Of a stretch of DNA of 18,671 nt, positions 1 to 7,730 are shown in pieces; the stretch's first letter is position 1; each line of letters starts with the position of its first letter. The notes under the pieces were generated by a model. It saw only the letters and a program-made list of their open reading frames with translations. It was not told the DNA's origin and made no database searches. The position numbers and the translations under genes are program-made. This stretch comes from Alphaproteobacteria bacterium (lineage in GTDB: Bacteria; Pseudomonadota; Alphaproteobacteria; Rickettsiales; UBA6187): contig JAJRPW010000028.1 in the NCBI GenBank assembly GCA_024280585.1, positions 1 through 18,671 on the forward strand. The letters are read 5' to 3'.

Positions 1-56
1 AATTCCTCTTTTATTTTTTTATATAGTATTTTCTAAATTCAATTACTACTAGGAGA

Positions 57-113
57 CATTAATTTTATAATATTTGAGCGTATTAAACATACGTGTATAT
101 TATAAAATTAATG
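57..113. repeat. Perfect 17-bp inverted repeat (nested hairpin) downstream of the kinase gene
   Basis: Bases 57-73 are the exact reverse complement of 97-113. The 23-base loop holds a second small stem, CGTAT (79-83) with ATACG (89-93). The structure begins 31 bases past the stop codon of the histidine kinase on the minus strand. The outer stem is almost all A/T and no clean T-run follows it on the minus strand, so a classical intrinsic terminator is uncertain. It could be a weak bidirectional terminator, an mRNA 3'-end stabiliser or a binding site. The rest of bases 1-144 shows no gene. Confidence 0.6.
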
Positions 114-144
114 AACGACAACGTAGGAATGAATTTAGGGAATA

Positions 145-1509
145 CTATACGATCGGCATAGTAACTTCAAACCAAAACGTTGAACCTTTGCCCAATTCAC
201 TGCGCGCTCCAATTGTTCCGCCCATCAGACTAACCAATTGTTTGCAGATAGCCAGCCCTAATCCCGTTCCGCCGAATTTTCTGGTAGTTGATGCGTCGGC
301 CTGTGCGAATTTATCAAATATTTTTTCTATCTTGCTTGGGTCGATTCCGATACCAGTGTCCGTTACTTCAAACAAGATCGATGCCTTTTTATTATTGGAT
401 TTTTTATTTTTAATTACCAATTTTATGCTGCCATTTTCAGTAAATTTAATCGCATTACCGATCAGATTTATTAAAATTTGTGAAACTCTCGTTTGGTCAA
501 AAGCTAATTTTACAGGGGTATCCTTGCCGAAGCTAACAGTAAATTTCAGCCCTTTTTCATTATATTTTGCAAAGAGCATTTCTTTTATTTCCTTCACTAT
601 TACCTTAATTTCGCCGGGTTGAGGGTCGAGTTTCATCTCACCGGCTTCTATTTTGGAGAAGTCCAATATGTCATTGATAATGGTCAGCAGTAATGAGCCG
701 GAGCCATAAATACGTTCCGCATATTTGCTCTGCTTATCCTTTAAGTCCGTATTCATCAGCAATTCTGTCATGCCCATAACGCCATTTAGCGGGGTTCTGA
801 TTTCATGACTCATATTTGCCAGGAACATGCTTTTTGCTTTATTTGCCCGCTCCGCTTCTCTTCTGGCCTGTTGCATCTCGAAATGCGCCCATTCCAGCCG
901 GTCTGTATATTTATGTATTCTTTCTTCGGATTTTTTGCGTTCCGTTATGTCTCTAACTACTCCGACGAATATTTGTTCATCTCCGACATAAACCTCATTA
1001 ATTCCGATTTCTATCGGAAAAATACTTCCATCTTTAGCTTTTGCTTCAATTTCCCGGTTTACTCCGATAATAGCACTATGCCCGCCATTATTAAAATTCT
1101 TCAGATATTTTTTATGTTTATCCTTATATTTTTTTGGTATAAAAATATTTATATTTTTTCCTAGCACTTCCGATTCTTTATAGCCAAACATTAGTTCGGC
1201 CGCTTTATTAAATAATTTTATGCTGCCCTTATGGTCAATATGGATTATTCCATCGATAACATTATCTAAAATTATCTGCAGCCCACCTTTGGAGTCCATG
1301 GATATAATATTTTTTGTCTTTTTTTTATGTTTATTGGGTGGGTTGGCTGTTTTACAGTTTGAATATAACAGCAGCAAAAATCCCAACGACAGCAAGGAGT
1401 AAGCGCCTAAACTTCCATTGCTATAATTATCGCCACCGCCGACCAGGATAAGCAGCGATATAAAAATACAAATAATAATAGATATCCATAAAATATAGTG
1501 ATTACTCAT
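145..1509 (-). CDS. Membrane-bound PAS-domain sensor histidine kinase, FixL-like
   Basis: This 454-residue kinase autophosphorylates in response to a signal sensed by its PAS domain and passes the phosphate to an unseen response regulator. It has two hydrophobic segments (about 5-23 and 36-50), a PAS domain (about 75-190), a coiled-coil linker, the H-box SHEIRTPLNG with His235, and an HATPase domain with N-box (N348, N352), G1 DTGIG (384-388) and G2 GGTGLGL (from 413). No receiver domain follows, although the H-box is of the type common in hybrid kinases. The PAS domain has His132 and Arg152, spaced exactly as the proximal haem His and distal Arg of rhizobial FixL (20 residues apart), with Ile147-Ile148-Gly149 in register. 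Oxygen or redox sensing is therefore plausible but inferred. The gene lies 138 bases after the TPR gene on the same strand and has no clear Shine-Dalgarno. A direct role in motility is not shown. Confidence 0.9.
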   Translation of the reverse strand: MSNHYILWISIIICIFISLLILVGGGDNYSNGSLGAYSLLSLGFLLLLYSNCKTANPPNKHKKKTKNIISMDSKGGLQIILDNVIDGIIHIDHKGSIKLFNKAAELMFGYKESEVLGKNINIFIPKKYKDKHKKYLKNFNNGGHSAIIGVNREIEAKAKDGSIFPIEIGINEVYVGDEQIFVGVVRDITERKKSEERIHKYTDRLEWAHFEMQQARREAERANKAKSMFLANMSHEIRTPLNGVMGMTELLMNTDLKDKQSKYAERIYGSGSLLLTIINDILDFSKIEAGEMKLDPQPGEIKVIVKEIKEMLFAKYNEKGLKFTVSFGKDTPVKLAFDQTRVSQILINLIGNAIKFTENGSIKLVIKNKKSNNKKASILFEVTDTGIGIDPSKIEKIFDKFAQADASTTRKFGGTGLGLAICKQLVSLMGGTIGARSELGKGSTFWFEVTMPIV

Positions 1510-1549
1510 AATTTTGACCGCGTCTCTGACTTCACAATGAAGGCTACAG

Positions 1550-1569
1550 TATTTTCGTATTCGAAAATA
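1550..1569. promoter_or_regulatory. 8-bp palindrome upstream of the kinase gene
   Basis: TATTTTCG (1550-1557) and CGAAAATA (1562-1569) are perfect inverted arms around TATT. The site lies about 40 bases upstream of the kinase start on the minus strand, where an operator or promoter-proximal hairpin would sit. It could equally be a chance AT-rich palindrome. Confidence 0.3.
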
Positions 1570-1602
1570 GAGGGTATCACACTATACTATAAGTAGAAAC
1601 TG

Positions 1603-1617
1603 TTAATAAGAAATTAA
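1603..1617. promoter_or_regulatory. Possible CtrA-type box (TTAA-N7-TTAA)
   Basis: The half-sites TTAA at 1603-1606 and 1614-1617 are spaced by 7 bases, the CtrA geometry. The site lies about 95 bases upstream of the kinase start. Unlike the boxes at 7701 and 18260, neither half is followed by C and the spacer is very A-rich, so chance is a real alternative. Confidence 0.2.
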
Positions 1618-1647
1618 ATTTATGTTGCAGGGGGTAAAACAAACCTA

Positions 1648-4600
1648 TCAAATACTGCCTTGGGTATCCGCGACCTTCTCGAAAATTGACGATTTTTCTC
1701 CTGTTGATTCCAAATATATTTCCAGGAATTTTTCCATGTCCTCAAACTCAACTGTATATTGGACGTCTCGATAGTCGACCGGGCCTCGGTCTGTTGCTAC
1801 AAAAACCAGGATTTTCCTTTTGCTTTCATCGGGGACGAAATCATTAAAATCTTCATAAAGTATGCTTAAGCGTTTCTTTTTTTCGTCAATTGCATATGCG
1901 ACAGCGAGGCGCAGCAGCTGGTCAGTTTCTTCTTGTGTTAGAGTTTTTTCTTCCCTTCGAATTGCCCTAAATGGGGTTTCCAGTTCCTCTACAACCTTTC
2001 TCCATACTTTATTTTTCCAATAAACTTCCGCCCTTAAAAATGATGCTTGATGACTGTCATCCCCTTTCAGTAACGCCAGAACCCTGTTACTTTTTCCGAG
2101 ATCGATCAGGGCTTTTGCCTTAAGGTATTTTCTTTCTGTAATCACCTCGGGGGCCATGCTGTCATGGCTGGTTGCGTCCAGAACATCCAGGGCATTTTGC
2201 GGATTATTATTCATGAAATGTATTTTGACCAATTTTGTGCTTGCTAAATCACGCTCTTCGCCGACCAGCCTGAATCTAACCTGGTGGGTCAATAATGCGG
2301 CAGAGCGGCTTAATAGGTCAACTTTCATTAATCTGTCTACAAGACGGCCGATCATTTCATCTCCCAGTTTGCCGATTGGAGTTAACTCTCTAAATTCATA
2401 ATACAGCGTAAGTGCCTCAAGTTGCGGAATTTCATCGGCGTCACCCTGACTGAATATCTGCACGAACTTGTCACTCATCTTTTTTGCGATCAAAAGAGCC
2501 TCATCCGATCTAGGGAATGCAGAAATCGCATCGCGCCATACTTTAAAGCCTTCTAAATATTCCTTTTCATCCATATAAAATTCACCGAGGAGTTTCAATA
2601 TATTGAATTCCACGATATCACCACGCCAGGCGGAACGCACAAGATTCAACCTTTTTATGGCTTCCGGCAGGTCAATATCCTCCTTTCTCAGCAGAAATAC
2701 AGTCAGTGCAAATTGCGCTCTGGTTCTGTTATATCGGTCCATAATATCGTCGACCATAACCTCCCATATCTCTATGGCCTTTTGATCTTCTTCATCTTTT
2801 GCGAAGAATAACCCTCTAAAAAATTCGATGCTATTTTTCTGTTCCAACCTTTTTTCCTCACGGAAATTAGCCAATATCACCTCTGCGGAGCCGACATCAT
2901 TTCTTTTCAGTTTATCTTCCACGGCCAGGAGAGAAAAATCGTTATAAACACGGTCGGGGTAGAGCTTTAAAAAACCTTCAAAATTGTCAATTAACTTAAA
3001 TTCATAATCGCCGCTTTTTCGTGAATCGGTTGTGCTCCACCACAGGCTATTCTCTTCTGCTTCAAATGCATCGCCGGATCTAAATAAATCCGTTTCTTCA
3101 AATCTTCTGATAGCTTCTTGGTAGTGATTTGTTACAAACCTTGCTGTTGCTTCCAGTTTTTGCAGTTCATCCGCATTGACAAAATCCGGATCCATCTTCC
3201 TGATAATTCTCAATAATCTTGTAGAAGTATCTCGCATTAGTTTTGTGTTTGCTACGACATCCGTTCCATCGTCCTTTTCCTCCGCTTTTTTCTTATCATC
3301 AAGCGGATTATCCGTCATAAATGTGTCTGTTTTAACGATACTAGATAATTGCACGTTGGTTGCGGCCTGCCAAAATTTGGCCTCTTTTCTATCTCGTTCG
3401 GTGAATTTACTATAATCCAGATTGCCATATATTTCAGCAGCGGCATCATATCTCCTCATTGAATATAAGGTCGCGGCTTTTAACGATAAAAAATCATTGG
3501 TTTTTGCCAGATTCTTATTAAAAAGCTCAATAGTTCCAATGACTGCAAACGATTCCACATATAAATAATGCGCGAAATAAAACCGAGCTAGCTTTAATCT
3601 GGGCTCGCCTTTTTTGCTCCAATTTGCTTCAGTAATCTCCCATTCCAGGTCTTTCAAATCGCTGACAAACTTCTTTTCACCATTTAGCTTCCAGGTATTA
3701 AATTTTATTAAGGCCAGTTCTCCGCTTTTTTGTTTTAAGCGTTCTGCTCGTAATTTCGCTAGTCTTTCCCGCTCCTGTAATTCACGAAGTGCTGATTGTG
3801 CATTTCCCGATAAGCGATTGGTGGGACCAACAATTTCGACACCTTTTCTTACCACACTAAGTTTAACATCGTCGGATTTTAGAACGAGCGAGGCACCTTG
3901 CGCGGTTTTTATCATAATATAATCGGGGTATGTCCGAATTAAATCTACCCCAGTACCTTCCGTTTTGTAAGAAAGAACTACCATTTCATCACCAACTTCG
4001 GGGTCAATCAACCGCAAAGGTTGCAATTTTTTTTTGCTTGAAAGCAGCAATGTTGAGCCTAAAAGTTCGCTATTTGTAATATTCAGGTCTGGTGTGTTTT
4101 CCGATTCAAATATTTTTTCAGTCAGGCCAACGATCCAGTTTTCCTCTTCTTTGAAGGCTACGATATTTAAATATTCCTTCAATCTGAACCTGGTTATTGT
4201 ATAAAATCTGTTTTTAATTTGTTCTCCTTCGCTAAAATAATCCTGATTTTTTTCCAAAATATTTTTTATATCAAAGTTTTTGTACTCATCAAACACTATC
4301 CATAAAAAATCACCGCGGACGAATGCTGCAGCTCCGACTTCTTTATCCCATGGGAACGTTATTTGCGACAGAATATCCGGGTTTAATTCCTGGTCATCTT
4401 CTGTGAATTCAGCATCTTCATCTGCCGAGAAATCTTCCTCTTCAAGTTGTGCATATGTCACAGATTCATCGAAATCAACTTTGGTTGAGGCTGGTTCAAA
4501 CTTCCTTACCAATTCCGGTACTATTATTTTAACCGGCCTGATTTTTGGCAAAGGTGGTGATTTTGCGATAATAATCTTAGGCTCAACTCTCTTGGTTTCC

Positions 4601-4977
4601 TTGATTGGAGTTTTTTTTACCAAATCCACGCCGACAAAATGCTCTCCGACAAATTTCCGCAACGTATAATCCGAATTAAGCAGTTCAAACTCCACTACCT
4701 TGCCATTATCGCTGATTGAAATATTTTTTATATGCGAGTCCAGGTTCGCTTTTACATCGGAGAAATCCGGGACAAAATCACGTGCAAAACTGACTTTCAG
4801 GCTTTTATCTACCAGGCTTGTGCCGAAACCGACCGGCTGCTTGCAATAAAATAAAATACGGGCGTAATTTTTGCTATTCGTTCCCGTCACTATTAACGGC
4901 TCGGCAATATTTGCATAAGACGTGACGCTCGCAAGCAAGCTTATAACAAATAAAAGTAACAGAAATAACCTTTTCAC
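1648..4977 (-). CDS. Large secreted TPR protein with AMIN-like N-terminal domain
   Basis: I do not recognise a named family for this 1109-residue protein. Residues 1-22 are a Sec signal peptide (Lys-Arg, long Leu/Val/Ile core, SYA cleavage region), which places it in the periplasm. Residues about 25-122 form a beta-rich AMIN-like segment, a fold often used to hold envelope proteins at cell wall or secretin structures. A Pro/Lys-rich linker (125-165) and an acidic stretch (170-201) follow, then a second beta-rich region (about 205-385). From about 395 to 1090 the protein is nearly all amphipathic helices with TPR-like spacing. The start is GTG at 4977, because the signal peptide begins there; the Shine-Dalgarno is weak. 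It lies downstream of two MotB-like genes on the same strand but 271 bases away, so it probably has its own promoter. By position, a periplasmic scaffold near the stator or rod is a reasonable guess, nothing more. Confidence 0.85.
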   Translation of the reverse strand: MKRLFLLLLFVISLLASVTSYANIAEPLIVTGTNSKNYARILFYCKQPVGFGTSLVDKSLKVSFARDFVPDFSDVKANLDSHIKNISISDNGKVVEFELLNSDYTLRKFVGEHFVGVDLVKKTPIKETKRVEPKIIIAKSPPLPKIRPVKIIVPELVRKFEPASTKVDFDESVTYAQLEEEDFSADEDAEFTEDDQELNPDILSQITFPWDKEVGAAAFVRGDFLWIVFDEYKNFDIKNILEKNQDYFSEGEQIKNRFYTITRFRLKEYLNIVAFKEEENWIVGLTEKIFESENTPDLNITNSELLGSTLLLSSKKKLQPLRLIDPEVGDEMVVLSYKTEGTGVDLIRTYPDYIMIKTAQGASLVLKSDDVKLSVVRKGVEIVGPTNRLSGNAQSALRELQERERLAKLRAERLKQKSGELALIKFNTWKLNGEKKFVSDLKDLEWEITEANWSKKGEPRLKLARFYFAHYLYVESFAVIGTIELFNKNLAKTNDFLSLKAATLYSMRRYDAAAEIYGNLDYSKFTERDRKEAKFWQAATNVQLSSIVKTDTFMTDNPLDDKKKAEEKDDGTDVVANTKLMRDTSTRLLRIIRKMDPDFVNADELQKLEATARFVTNHYQEAIRRFEETDLFRSGDAFEAEENSLWWSTTDSRKSGDYEFKLIDNFEGFLKLYPDRVYNDFSLLAVEDKLKRNDVGSAEVILANFREEKRLEQKNSIEFFRGLFFAKDEEDQKAIEIWEVMVDDIMDRYNRTRAQFALTVFLLRKEDIDLPEAIKRLNLVRSAWRGDIVEFNILKLLGEFYMDEKEYLEGFKVWRDAISAFPRSDEALLIAKKMSDKFVQIFSQGDADEIPQLEALTLYYEFRELTPIGKLGDEMIGRLVDRLMKVDLLSRSAALLTHQVRFRLVGEERDLASTKLVKIHFMNNNPQNALDVLDATSHDSMAPEVITERKYLKAKALIDLGKSNRVLALLKGDDSHQASFLRAEVYWKNKVWRKVVEELETPFRAIRREEKTLTQEETDQLLRLAVAYAIDEKKKRLSILYEDFNDFVPDESKRKILVFVATDRGPVDYRDVQYTVEFEDMEKFLEIYLESTGEKSSIFEKVADTQGSI

Positions 4978-5006
4978 CTACGAAACCCCAAAATGAGCGC
5001 AAAACA

Positions 5007-5023
5007 GAAAACACAGCGTTTTC
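5007..5023. repeat. Small hairpin upstream of the TPR gene
   Basis: GAAAAC (5007-5012) and GTTTTC (5018-5023) pair around ACAGC, extendable by one A-T pair on each side. It lies 30-46 bases upstream of the GTG start of the TPR gene on the minus strand, so it would fall in the leader or promoter of that gene. Confidence 0.35.
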
Positions 5024-5154
5024 TATAGTGTTTTTGCTTTGATGTAGCCGTAGGAATTCAAGGTGAATAAAATTTTAGCCTATATTCAATAGGTGAATTT
5101 TATGAATCCGAAGAATGACAACCGGTTACTTCAAATGAAAAATACTATAGAAAA
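5019..5154. repeat. Spaced 17-bp inverted repeat flanking the promoter region of the TPR gene
   Basis: Bases 5019-5035 (TTTTCTATAGTGTTTTT) and the reverse complement of 5138-5154 agree at 16 of 17 positions. The arms are about 100 bases apart and bracket most of the gap between the MotB-like gene and the TPR gene. Between them, two short palindromes, ATTCA-N3-TGAAT (5056-5068) and ATTCA-N5-TGAAT (5084-5098), form a tandem pair that could be an operator. The rest of 4978-5248 shows no gene that I can support and no clear terminator for the genes upstream. Confidence 0.4.
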
Positions 5155-5248
5155 GTGAGGCTACTTGCCAATGATAACTGCGCGCCACTAAAGCACGCTA
5201 TCTAGTTTTAGCATATTGAGGTGATTCCACAAGTCTTATTTTCAGAAT

Positions 5249-5956
5249 TTAGAATTGATTTATGTAGGATGAATTTCCATTCATAGATTCACGAATTACT
5301 ATGTCTATTTTTCGTTGATTAATAGAGACTTCCGCTGATTCAGCGGGTTTCACATAAGTTTTTGTGAAGGAATTTATTTTTAATAATCCGCCAAATTTTC
5401 GTAACTCTTCAGATGCGGCAATTGACCTTGCCAGTGATAACTCCCAGTTTTTCTCGCCCTCTTTGACATAACTAATCACATCAATTTCGTTACCAATTTG
5501 TTGTATGCTATCGCCGATTATAAAAAATATCATCTGTGAGTTTTCTGTAAGAAAATCGGTTTTGCCTTTAAACATCGTCTCTTCCGACAAGGAAGCCACC
5601 ACCTGCCCGCCTGTAACTTCCAGCTTAACAGTTTTTGCGAGGAACGGATCCTGGCTGACTTTTCCCAATAAAACCGCATAGATATAATCCACATCAAGGC
5701 CGCGCACTATTTTAATTTTATTAACCCCAAGGTCAGTTTTATAGCTAAAATCCGACACCATTCTATCCGATTTAAATGCCGCGGATAACGCGTCCAAAAC
5801 CTTATCCCACTCGCCTTTTTTGATAGTTGACATGGAAAATACCATGATAAAAAAAACCAGCATTAAAGACAATAAATCGGCCATAGTCATCATCCAGGCG
5901 TTGCCATTTTGTGACACGGCCTCCATCTCGAATAATTCCATACGATCTTTCTTCAA
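5249..5956 (-). CDS. MotB-like stator protein retaining the proton-carrying Asp
   Basis: A MotB/OmpA-family protein of 235 residues. One transmembrane helix (about 22-44) carries the MotB signature with Asp27 in MADLLSLMLVFF, the position that carries protons through the stator. The periplasmic part (about 105-225) follows the OmpA-C pattern, with NWELSLAR (170-177) and RKIDIVI (215-221), but the GHTD motif that contacts peptidoglycan is replaced around 161-167 (ISYVKEG). The start is TTG at 5956, supported by AAGGAG seven bases upstream; the next ATG (5941) is too far from that site. The start overlaps the upstream paralogue's stop by 4 bases (TTGA), so the two are translationally coupled. 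No motA lies in the window. It may be an accessory or alternative stator subunit rather than the main MotB. Confidence 0.8.
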   Translation of the reverse strand: MKKDRMELFEMEAVSQNGNAWMMTMADLLSLMLVFFIMVFSMSTIKKGEWDKVLDALSAAFKSDRMVSDFSYKTDLGVNKIKIVRGLDVDYIYAVLLGKVSQDPFLAKTVKLEVTGGQVVASLSEETMFKGKTDFLTENSQMIFFIIGDSIQQIGNEIDVISYVKEGEKNWELSLARSIAASEELRKFGGLLKINSFTKTYVKPAESAEVSINQRKIDIVIRESMNGNSSYINQF

Positions 5957-6624
5957 TTTATTTCTCCTTCCCCATTTTCAAAAAGCACTATCCCGATCAC
6001 TATATTGCGCTGTGCGTCTGGAGCCACTCCGGCGATTATGCTCCGTTCGGCGGAGCCATTCTTAATAAGTTCTTTTACAAAAAAACCAGCTCTTTTAACA
6101 TCCATACTATAATTTTCTCGCTGTTTCAGGCCGCTTAACGCACGAGAGCCAACATTGATTGAAAGGTTCGAAACCGTATGATTTAACTCCTGATTTAATA
6201 TTCCCGACAAGTTTTTTATGAAATTACGTTTGCCTCTTTTCAGGGCAATTTTTCCTTCCCGAAACAATAATTCAGCCGGGATGGTTATTTGCATTTTACT
6301 GCCCTTCCTTAAAACTTTGATTTTTTCCATCTGGAAATTATTTTTTAGCAGCTCTTCCACCTCATCAAAATAAATTGTTACAACGGATGCAAAACTATGC
6401 ACGCCGGGAGATATAGGAGGTACAATCACTTTGCCCAATTCACTAGCGAAAACATCCGTCAGGCTGGACATGGCCTGTTTAGTTTTTTCTAAATCTTTTT
6501 CTGATATCGTGCTTAGTAGGATAAAAAACGCCAGAACCACTAGATATAACGACACGAACAGTGCGTTGGTGTCAGAAGGCTCGACAGCCTCTTCTTCAAA
6601 AATTGTATTATTCTTGTTAATCAC
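5953..6624 (-). CDS. MotB-like protein lacking the proton-carrying Asp
   Basis: This 223-residue paralogue of the next gene has one transmembrane helix (about 20-40) with the MotB-style LVVLAFFILLSTIS. By alignment to that neighbour, Ser25 occupies the place of the ion-carrying Asp. The periplasmic domain (about 110-215) looks OmpA-like (strand 110-118, a YSMDVKRAGFFVKELI helix, a final RNIVIGIVL strand) but shows no GHTD peptidoglycan motif. The start is GTG at 6624, 15 bases after the cheZ stop. The Shine-Dalgarno is poor, so coupling to cheZ is likely. With Asp and GHTD both missing it probably does not conduct ions or anchor by itself. It may pair with its neighbour as a heteromer or act as a structural motor protein. 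Confidence 0.75.
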   Translation of the reverse strand: MINKNNTIFEEEAVEPSDTNALFVSLYLVVLAFFILLSTISEKDLEKTKQAMSSLTDVFASELGKVIVPPISPGVHSFASVVTIYFDEVEELLKNNFQMEKIKVLRKGSKMQITIPAELLFREGKIALKRGKRNFIKNLSGILNQELNHTVSNLSINVGSRALSGLKQRENYSMDVKRAGFFVKELIKNGSAERSIIAGVAPDAQRNIVIGIVLFENGEGEIN

Positions 6625-6639
6625 CGGGAACCGCCGAAA

Positions 6640-7254
6640 CTACATACTGTCAAACAATTTATCCACATCATCCTGGTTAGGTGTGTCTTTATCAAGTTGA
6701 GGGCCGTTCATTAATTCACTATCCGGCCTTTTATCGTTACTTTTTTTATCTACTTCTCCATGAGACTTAACAAATGACGCCAATAAATCACCGACGGCCT
6801 TTTCGATATATGCAAGTGTACTCGTAACTTTTTTAATCCTTTGGCCTGTTAAATCCTGGAAGTTGCACGCTTCAAATATTTTACCAACATGTTCACCAAT
6901 TTTTTTGGACTCTTCCGAGTCTAAGTCACTGATAATATTCTGTATTTCTTCAGCGGAATCCATGATTGCATCGACTGCTTTTTCCGTTGCATCTACCACA
7001 GCATCCAACTCGACCGTGGCATCGCTCACCGAATCTTCTGACAAAGTTTTAGCAATTTCTGCCTTTGTATCAGAGATTTTATCGCTAATTCCCTTGATTT
7101 CCTTATAAATATTCTCGTCATTTTCATCGACATAAACTTCGATTATTTTCAGGAATTCCTTTATTATTAAATCCGAGTCACCAACTGATATCTCCCCACC
7201 TCTTTCTTCTCGCAATTCTTTGAACTTACTTAATAATTCTTTTGCAATATCCAT
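6640..7254 (-). CDS. cheZ: CheZ-type CheY-P phosphatase
   Basis: This 204-residue cytoplasmic protein is mostly helical. The family's catalytic motif is plain: FQDLTGQRIKKV (132-143), with Asp134 and Gln138 at the positions that orient the attacking water in E. coli CheZ. The last residues (193-204, NQDDVDKLFDSM) match the C-terminal amphipathic peptide by which CheZ docks on CheY-P. A long four-helix-bundle hairpin (about 28-160) precedes a polar linker. It dephosphorylates CheY-P to end the motor-switching signal. It follows cheY by 20 bases, so the signal and its terminator are made together. No cheA or cheW is in view. Confidence 0.92.
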   Translation of the reverse strand: MDIAKELLSKFKELREERGGEISVGDSDLIIKEFLKIIEVYVDENDENIYKEIKGISDKISDTKAEIAKTLSEDSVSDATVELDAVVDATEKAVDAIMDSAEEIQNIISDLDSEESKKIGEHVGKIFEACNFQDLTGQRIKKVTSTLAYIEKAVGDLLASFVKSHGEVDKKSNDKRPDSELMNGPQLDKDTPNQDDVDKLFDSM

Positions 7255-7274
7255 ATTTTATCTTCTTAAAAATT

Positions 7275-7661
7275 TTAAAATTCGCCCAAAACTGCAGAAA
7301 GCTTGCCTTTTAAAGTTTCTGCATTAAAAGGCTTTACTATATAGTTATTTACGCCGGCCTGCTTGGCTTTTATAATATTTTCAGGCTTACTTTCTGCGGT
7401 GACCATAATGAACGGCACCGTCTTGATTTTTTCTTCGGATGCGCGGATTCTTTGCAGCAATTCAAAGCCGCTCATAGGCTCCATATTCCAGTCTGATATG
7501 ATTAAATCATAGTCTTTTTCTGCTATTTTTGCCAGCGCAGATTCGCCATCTATCGCCTCATCAATATTTTTAAAACCAACTTGATTCAGAAGATTCGACA
7601 CAATCCTCCGCATTGTTTTAAAATCATCAATTACCAAAACATTCATATTCAAATCAACCAT
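7275..7661 (-). CDS. cheY: CheY-type single-domain response regulator
   Basis: A 128-residue receiver domain with every key residue of E. coli CheY: the acidic pocket Asp12-Asp13, the phosphoacceptor Asp57, Thr88, Tyr107 and Lys110. There is no output domain. When phosphorylated it should bind the FliM N-terminal peptide encoded about 2.3 kb upstream and change flagellar rotation; CheZ next door reverses this. The ATG at 7661 is preceded by GGAG at good spacing. A second Met at residue 6 could also start the protein, but the first is better placed. A perfect CtrA-type box lies 40 bases upstream in a 69-base gap after motE, suggesting that cheY-cheZ and the MotB-like genes can be transcribed separately. 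Confidence 0.95.
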   Translation of the reverse strand: MVDLNMNVLVIDDFKTMRRIVSNLLNQVGFKNIDEAIDGESALAKIAEKDYDLIISDWNMEPMSGFELLQRIRASEEKIKTVPFIMVTAESKPENIIKAKQAGVNNYIVKPFNAETLKGKLSAVLGEF

Positions 7662-7700
7662 AACAACTCCATTTGTTATATCTACTATCTCATTAATTAT

Positions 7701-7715
7701 TTAACAAATCGTTAA
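7701..7715. promoter_or_regulatory. CtrA-type box upstream of cheY
   Basis: The site reads TTAA-CAAATCG-TTAA followed by C, the canonical CtrA half-site pair (TTAA-N7-TTAAC). It is symmetric, so TTAAC reads outward on the cheY strand too. It lies 40 bases upstream of the cheY start, where an activator overlapping a -35 region would sit. A near-identical copy is at 18260-18274. Confidence 0.6.
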
Positions 7716-7730
7716 CATTTCTATTAAAAC

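Noticed and set aside
74..622. Plus-strand 182-codon frame at the left end
   Set aside because: It runs antisense to the ATPase domain of the histidine kinase, which has all its catalytic boxes in the other strand.
5102..5158. Plus-strand 18-codon reading frame with AGGTG just upstream
   Set aside because: The ribosome site and spacing are acceptable, but the peptide is very short, overlaps the spaced inverted repeat and has no promoter I can support.
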